Source: Torulaspora globosa (taxonomy: Eukaryota; Ascomycota; Saccharomycetes; Saccharomycetales; Saccharomycetaceae). Taken from it: a DNA stretch of 64,000 nt. Position 1 is the first letter of the stretch; each line of letters begins with the position of its first letter. Both the position numbers and the translations under genes were made by a program. The stretch is from NCBI RefSeq assembly GCF_014133895.1, contig NC_050731.1, positions 992,001-1,056,000 on the forward strand. Reading direction: 5' to 3'. The notes beneath the pieces were generated by a model. That model saw only the letters and a program-made list of their open reading frames with translations, did no database searches and was not told the origin of the DNA. Positions 59,201 through 64,000 of the stretch are shown one piece after another.

Positions 59201-60165
59201 CTCATGACACTCGAGAAGGTTTTTCATCATTTATTCAGTCTTTATTGTTGTAACTTAAAAGCCAGCAGAGGCAGCGTCGGAACTGCAAATCTTAATGCCA
59301 CTTTTAATTCTGTAATAGATCAGCGTTTTTCTTGTTAGATCCACTATTCATACTTAGCCATTCTAATAGCAGCAAGTTTTGCGCCTAAATTAGACCTCAT
59401 ATAATCCAGAGATTGTACTACGGAAGCCTCTCCTTTATTTTAGGAGATTATCATAACTGCTTTTCTAGGTACTTTTTCATATCTGTCATGTATGTCCAAG
59501 ACCAAATAAACTAGTCAATACTTAAAGAGTGCTGAGCAAGGCCTCAACGCCACAGATAGATAACCATTTTGAAAAAGCTTAAAAACACCTAGTCAGTCTC
59601 TGATCTCTTCAATGCTATGTACAGTCAAAAAACATGTCCGAATAGATGTATCCATTCACTCTTGATGTGCTTTCGGAAGAAAGCCAAACTATGGCTATTT
59701 TTTGAAGGAAACTCGTCAAATGGTAGCGCCGCGCAACCAACTATTTATAACTCAGACTTTAAGCTTATCGCGACCAAGGACGGGCGCCATCAAGTTCCCA
59801 GACAACCCACATTGTTCTTCTAAGCCCTGAACAGCCTGCGTATTGACAGTTTCGTTGATCGTCGTCATCTCGGAAAAAAGTTTTTCCGGCTCCGCAGATA
59901 TACAGGAAAATGAAAAACTAGGCGTAGGCACATAGAGGGGGTCCCGCTACGAAACATAGCCATCGAAAGGGTCCCAATGTGACGTTGAAGTATTGTCCGA
60001 CAGATGCTGGCTTAGCTCCAACAGATAGCATTGTGGCTCCTGTCGGCCGCCGAAAGAAACTCGATTGTAGTGTATATAAGCAGCACAGATGGCAGAGTTT
60101 CCTGAGACGCTGATTTAGCTAGGAGGCCACTGTGCTTATGGAATCTCTCTTTGTTCTGTCGTTCA
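59201..60165. promoter_or_regulatory. 965-bp spacer and promoter of the RTA1-family gene
   Basis: No gene is supported; a 68-codon forward frame at 59617-59823 has no recognisable content. The right part looks regulatory. It has an 8-bp inverted repeat CGGAAAAA-AG-TTTTTCCG (59871-59888) placing CGG and CCG triplets 12 bases apart, as Zn2Cys6 dimers bind. A PDRE-like octamer TCCGCAGA (59891-59898) is one base from TCCGCGGA, an AGGGGG stress-type core lies near 59935, and a TATA box TATATAAG is at 60073-60080, about 90 bp before the ATG. Confidence 0.5.
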
Positions 60166-61260
60166 ATGGATATAGCAACGCAACTGTTGGAAGTGAGTAA
60201 AAGAACCAATGAAGTGGTTGACTCGCTGTATGGCGGTATAGTGCCGAACCTGGCGTTCAATGCGGCGATGTTAGCGATTTGGATCGTGTTGCTGGGTTGG
60301 CATTCGTTGATGATCTGGTTCAAGCAGTATTGGTTCTCGTCGGCGTTTGTGTGTGCAGCGATCCTGGAAGTGCTCGGGTATGCTGGAAGGGTGCAGGGGC
60401 ATTTCGACCCGTCTCTTGAGACTCCATTCCTGATGCAGCAGGTGTGTTTGACGATTGCGCCGGTGTTCACGGCGGGCGGCGTGTACTACCAGCTGGCTAA
60501 GATGATCGAGATTTACGGCCACAGATTTTCGCTGCTGCCCTCCCCGATGGCGTATTCATATACATTTATCGGGTTTGACATTGTGGCTCTGCTCGTTCAG
60601 GCAGCAGGCGGTGGTGTGGCCGCTAGCGCCTCGGACAGCGCTGGCAACAGACTGGGCGCCAACATCTTTCTCGCGGGCTTGGGGCTGCAGGTTGCGGCGA
60701 TGGTTATATTCATGATGCTCATGGGCCATCTCTATTATAAGCTTTTTATCCAGACCCGTCTGGAGCACAGCGGCCAGTCCAAGTTGAGCCTTAGCTTGTT
60801 GAAGATCAGGCACACCGAGATCGATTATCTTTACAGACAAAAGTTTAGCGACCTCAGGGTGCATCCCGTCCGTTGGGTGTTCCATTACTTCCCTCTTGCT
60901 ATGGTCGTCGCGGTTGTTACGGTCTTTGTTCGTTGCTGCTATCGTCTTGCAGAACTGGCTGCGGGCTGGAACGGCTATCTTATGAGAAATGAGAACTACT
61001 TCATCATTCTCGATGCCCTGATGATCGCCCTCGGCACCGTGGCTTTATCCATATTCCATCCAGGGTTGGCATTTCAAGGAAGACACCTCTCTATTCCTAT
61101 CACTCGTGGGCGTGTCGATCCAGAGACCGTTGAGAAACCGCTGCTAGAGCCGGAGAAAGAGGAAGTCTACATTTACTCTGCTGAGCAAGCCTCGGGGCTA
61201 CACAGGGCCTTTATGGAACCAAAGAACATCTTCAAGTGGTATAGCCACAGACAGCGCTAA
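60166..61260 (+). CDS. RTA1-family seven-transmembrane protein (RSB1/RTM1/PUG1-like)
   Basis: A 364-residue protein from the ATG at 60166 (MDIATQLLEVSK). Seven hydrophobic segments run from about residue 25 to 310. Family hallmarks are AILEVLGYAGRVQ in TM2-TM3, the QQVCLTIAPVFTAGGVYYQLAKMI segment and GLGLQVAAMVIF. The C-terminal tail is hydrophilic with an acidic stretch (EKPLLEPEKEEVY). Members include Rsb1 (sphingoid long-chain base release), Rtm1 (molasses resistance), Rta1 (aminocholesterol resistance) and Pug1 (protoporphyrin and haem transport). I cannot choose among them by eye. The promoter carries zinc-cluster-type motifs, which fits the drug- or lipid-response regulation of this family. 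Confidence 0.88.
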   Translation: MDIATQLLEVSKRTNEVVDSLYGGIVPNLAFNAAMLAIWIVLLGWHSLMIWFKQYWFSSAFVCAAILEVLGYAGRVQGHFDPSLETPFLMQQVCLTIAPVFTAGGVYYQLAKMIEIYGHRFSLLPSPMAYSYTFIGFDIVALLVQAAGGGVAASASDSAGNRLGANIFLAGLGLQVAAMVIFMMLMGHLYYKLFIQTRLEHSGQSKLSLSLLKIRHTEIDYLYRQKFSDLRVHPVRWVFHYFPLAMVVAVVTVFVRCCYRLAELAAGWNGYLMRNENYFIILDALMIALGTVALSIFHPGLAFQGRHLSIPITRGRVDPETVEKPLLEPEKEEVYIYSAEQASGLHRAFMEPKNIFKWYSHRQR

Positions 61261-62117
61261 CATGGAAGCTTCAATGTAAAAAAGGCAGCTGGTTGGAAAC
61301 AAGAAATATCATATCAGTGGCTTCAAACTTAGCTTTGTAGTCCTTCGTTCATAAATTTAAGCACCCATTCCGCGAAAGAGCGACTGGCAAAAGCCCTTCA
61401 GCGCACCACTGAACTTCTAGATGGTGTATACCATATTGTATCCATGTTGCCATAAGCATTAATTAGCATTCATAAGACAGTTTTAACCCCAACATTGAAA
61501 TAGTTGGCACTAGATCGAGTGCGAGCAATAGACCAAGACCATTAAGAAGCCGTTCCAGACTGACGTGGAAGCAAAGTTAGCCAGTTGTTGAATATATCAA
61601 TTGACTGCAACTGCAGCTATGTGGCAGGTTTGCTGTTTTTCATCGTTTTGATATCATACTCTCCATACTAGCATCATCGTGTCATTGAGTCTGTTTATCC
61701 CAGACCGGCGATAACAGTGGTTCTGGTAAGCCACGATTTACTGTTATGGCTTCTGTTGATTGAGCACAGTATTCCAAGGTTGGAGATGGAAAATTTGTAT
61801 GAGCTGGACAGATTAGAAGAACTTGTGGAAGGAAGAGAAAGGCTAACCTCAGTGCTTAAGATACGACATCGTCCAAGGTGTCCCTAAGATAGAGGGAGCG
61901 CAAAGAGCAACGGACAAAAAGTGTTTTCGTTACAGGATTCTGAACCCTCGAGGACTTGAATGTGATCGCTGGAATGGTTCTTATTTAGTAGCCCAAACTC
62001 ATTTCTACAGCTTTTGAGACATCTTCCCTGCTGAGGGTTTTGGTCACTTGAAAGTCCTTGTTTTGATACCATATGCAATCGAAGTATGCCTTTCAATTCT
62101 TAGATGTAGCGTGTAGC

Positions 62118-63008
62118 TCAAAATAAATCCTCAGAGACATCTTCAAAAGCGCAGCAGTGGAGATATGGCCTCAATGTTGTCACGATATCTAAGTTCTCAT
62201 ATTTGAGTGCTTCGCCTCTCCAGAACTTCACCACTAAAGAATCTCTGTGCGAATTCAGATATCCTGAAGAATAATACACATTGCAGTAAGTAATGCCATG
62301 TTTACCAATCAATAAACGATTGATGTCTCTTGTTAGCCTCCTCATTGTGATGATGCATTTTGTCAATTTCACTTCTCCATATCTCTAGTAGAGATACGTA
62401 TTCACCATCACGAAATCGTCCCGCGTCCTTATGCTTCTGCGAAACGAAAAGATCTACCTGATTTCGGTTCCTCAGAACTTCCAACAAAACCTGTCCCCCA
62501 GTCGAATTTCCTGTAAAATCTGTACTTGATTTCAGGTAGAGCAACTAATTAAGTCAAAACTCCCTATGAGACCATTCAGGTAGATGCTCGTTCACGAGAT
62601 ATAACCTAATTCGTTCCAATTGCAAAATATTCCTGCACCATCCGTGTCGCTCGCCTACCGTTTTCATTGCAATGAACTGTGAGAAACAATAAAAGCCCTC
62701 TATCAACCACTGGTCCTCAGTACTGATAATAGTTCGTCGCCGTAAAACCCTGAAGACACATTGTATCACCATGTAACGCCCCAGAGGCTCCTTTCCAGTA
62801 ATCTGTGTGTATAACTCCAGCCGTTATATCTATCCGGAACATAAGTGTACAGATATGGCCACACATAGGACAGAGAAAGCAGATTGTAAGCCAGCAGGGT
62901 AAATTTATCATCTATCAGTATCTTGGAAGCATTCCTGAGCAAATTGTTCGCAGTATTCAACCAAAGAGCATCAAGGTCAGGAAACGGTATTGGAGGAAAG
63001 CTGATCAA
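62118..63008 (-). pseudogene. Possible frameshifted gene relic, unidentified
   Basis: Reverse-strand frames follow one another with small overlaps: 63008-62766, 62911-62717, 62772-62554, 62544-62302 and 62372-62118. Their translations look protein-like rather than random, for example FTLLAYNLLSLSYVWPYLYT, LIEGFYCFSQFIAMKTVGE and LLEVLRNRNQVDLFVSQKH, and reading moves from one frame to the next as after indels. I do not recognise the family. Chance overlap of short frames remains possible; the region may never have been one gene. Confidence 0.35.
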
Positions 63009-63383
63009 GAAGTATCAGCACCAACCAGATCATACACAGTAGCAACTTACGACGTCAGCGGGCACACTGACGCTCACAACAGCTCTGGCAGGTCGGTTGA
63101 GACAGTTGGAACATTTTGGATCGCTGGACGTGACAAATGAAGGCTTATTGACCTTATCACAGGTCCCCCCATACTTGGACTGAAGCTTCATCAATGAGCC
63201 TTCAATCATCCAGTGTATCTACTCCCGACCATCTTGGTCCTGTTGCCGTTTGTGATTTCGCATTTCATTTTGTGTTCCTCTGGTCCTGTCTTGCTGAAGG
63301 CTGCTCTTCAAATCGACAAGCGCCATGGTCAAATAGCTGCCTCCTCTGGCTCTAAGGCGGTGGGGTTACAGTCCGAAGGATGT

Positions 63384-63982
63384 TCATTCATTCATAACGA
63401 GAACAGTTAGGTCTACGCGCACGCAGCCCTTGGCGTGCGAATAGTTAGATATGTCCTGCAACGTCTCGCGATTATCGATCTTGGCCGCGTACTTGAAATT
63501 CGTATGCTCGATCAACAGCTTTGTTATTATCGTTACTCTCAAACCTCTAAGGCGCTTTCAGAATCAAAGCTCGCGGTCAAAAATCTCGCTATTCTTCGCA
63601 GGTAATTTGGCAGCCCGCTCAATGGCTTGGCAATGCATCTCCTGGTGAATTCCGGTGATCCGCCACCCATGGCACGTTACTTGCAGAGCATTCTCCAAAT
63701 CAGCAAGGTATGTCTTGACACTCGCTCCCACGGTTTCAACTATCCTGCGCTCTGGACACAGGAAACGGCTCAATAAAATATCCAAACAGCGATATAAGCC
63801 TGCGCTTCAAACGCGTTAACAAAGCAAACCTGCTTCGTATATATCACGATCGCCTGCGACGGATCAATAAAGTGATAAGCATGAGCTGCGCAAAACCACC
63901 AATGTCCACATACTGTAGCAGGAACATTATGGTCACCACGGACCTCGATCTTTCGGGAAAAAAAATCGTAACTGACATTCAA
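63384..63982 (-). pseudogene. Possible degraded gene entering from the right edge, unidentified
   Basis: A reverse-strand frame 63982-63770 overlaps another, 63785-63564, which stops at TGA. The same frame carries a second TGA two codons later and is then open for 57 codons to a TGA at 63384-63386, with protein-like content such as VTIITKLLIEHTNFKYAAK. One frameshift and two close stops would explain the pattern. The 5' part may lie beyond the window. I cannot name the family. Confidence 0.35.
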
Positions 63983-64000
63983 AATTAAACAGAACTAATG

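Larger units (their letters stand above)
61261..64000. other. 2.7-kb right end without an intact gene, possible relics
   Basis: No intact gene is seen. The left part (61261-62100) is featureless. Between 62118 and 63008 the reverse strand carries a staggered run of frames, each 64-84 codons and overlapping the next in another frame. A second cluster runs leftward from the window edge (63982-63384) with short stop interruptions. Both look like decayed genes and are entered separately. I saw no telomere repeats, LTRs or tRNAs. Confidence 0.5.

Overview
This window is nuclear DNA of a budding yeast of the family Saccharomycetaceae. It carries compact, mostly intronless protein genes, two RNA polymerase III tRNA genes, and two short spliceosomal introns at the extreme 5' ends of SEC27 and UBC12, both with yeast-type signals (GTATGT/GTATGG donors, TACTAAC/TACTGAC branch points). 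CTG codons fall at conserved leucines (for example in aconitase), so the standard code is used. Gene order matters most for placement: each of three blocks interleaves genes that Saccharomyces cerevisiae keeps on two separate duplicated segments. This is expected of a species that branched before the whole-genome duplication (Lachancea/Torulaspora/Zygosaccharomyces-like). The species itself cannot be named from the window.

Layout. 1-9 kb: RPL1 (cut by the window edge), MRM2, SEC27, a secreted protein of unknown function, and an FLC-type flavin/TRP-like membrane protein, matching the S. cerevisiae YGL135-YGL139 order. 9.4-12.5 kb: a Lon protease ending in a peroxisomal targeting signal, a gene type S. 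cerevisiae lacks. 12.5-14.5 kb: a 2-kb gene-free gap. 14.5-33.1 kb: CDC25, IMH1, a chitin deacetylase, a YLR307C-A-like small protein, UBC12, STT4 and ACO1 (YLR310-YLR304 order). 33.3-42.6 kb: tRNA-Ile(AAU), a 1.5-kb gap, a benzil-reductase-type SDR, BPT1, MET17 and tRNA-Leu(UAG). 42.8-50.8 kb: GTR2, TYW3, eIF4G, RPT6 and ALG13. From 51.3 kb the character changes to sparse, fast-evolving accessory families with long gaps: a GH81 endo-glucanase (ENG1), a SEO1-type permease, a CRG1/TMT1-type methyltransferase and an RTA1-family membrane protein. The last 2.7 kb holds no intact gene, only possible relics. This suggests, but does not prove, approach to a subtelomere.

The genes are individually transcribed housekeeping loci, not one pathway. 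Loose themes are protein synthesis (RPL1, MRM2, eIF4G, TYW3, two tRNAs), secretory traffic and glycosylation (SEC27, IMH1, ALG13), nutrient signalling (CDC25, STT4, GTR2), proteolysis and modifiers (Lon, RPT6, UBC12), sulfur and central metabolism (MET17, ACO1, BPT1) and cell wall (chitin deacetylase, ENG1, FLC). Several promoters carry sites matching known S. cerevisiae regulation: Cbf1 and Met31/32 at MET17, Rpn4/PACE at RPT6, Ndt80 mid-sporulation elements at the chitin deacetylase, and Ace2-type sites at ENG1. I found no convincing new multi-gene system. The best leads are the peroxisomal Lon, the splice-dependent N terminus of UBC12, the GC/codon spike in STT4, the overlapping upstream ORF on the permease, and the unexplained right-hand 2.7 kb.
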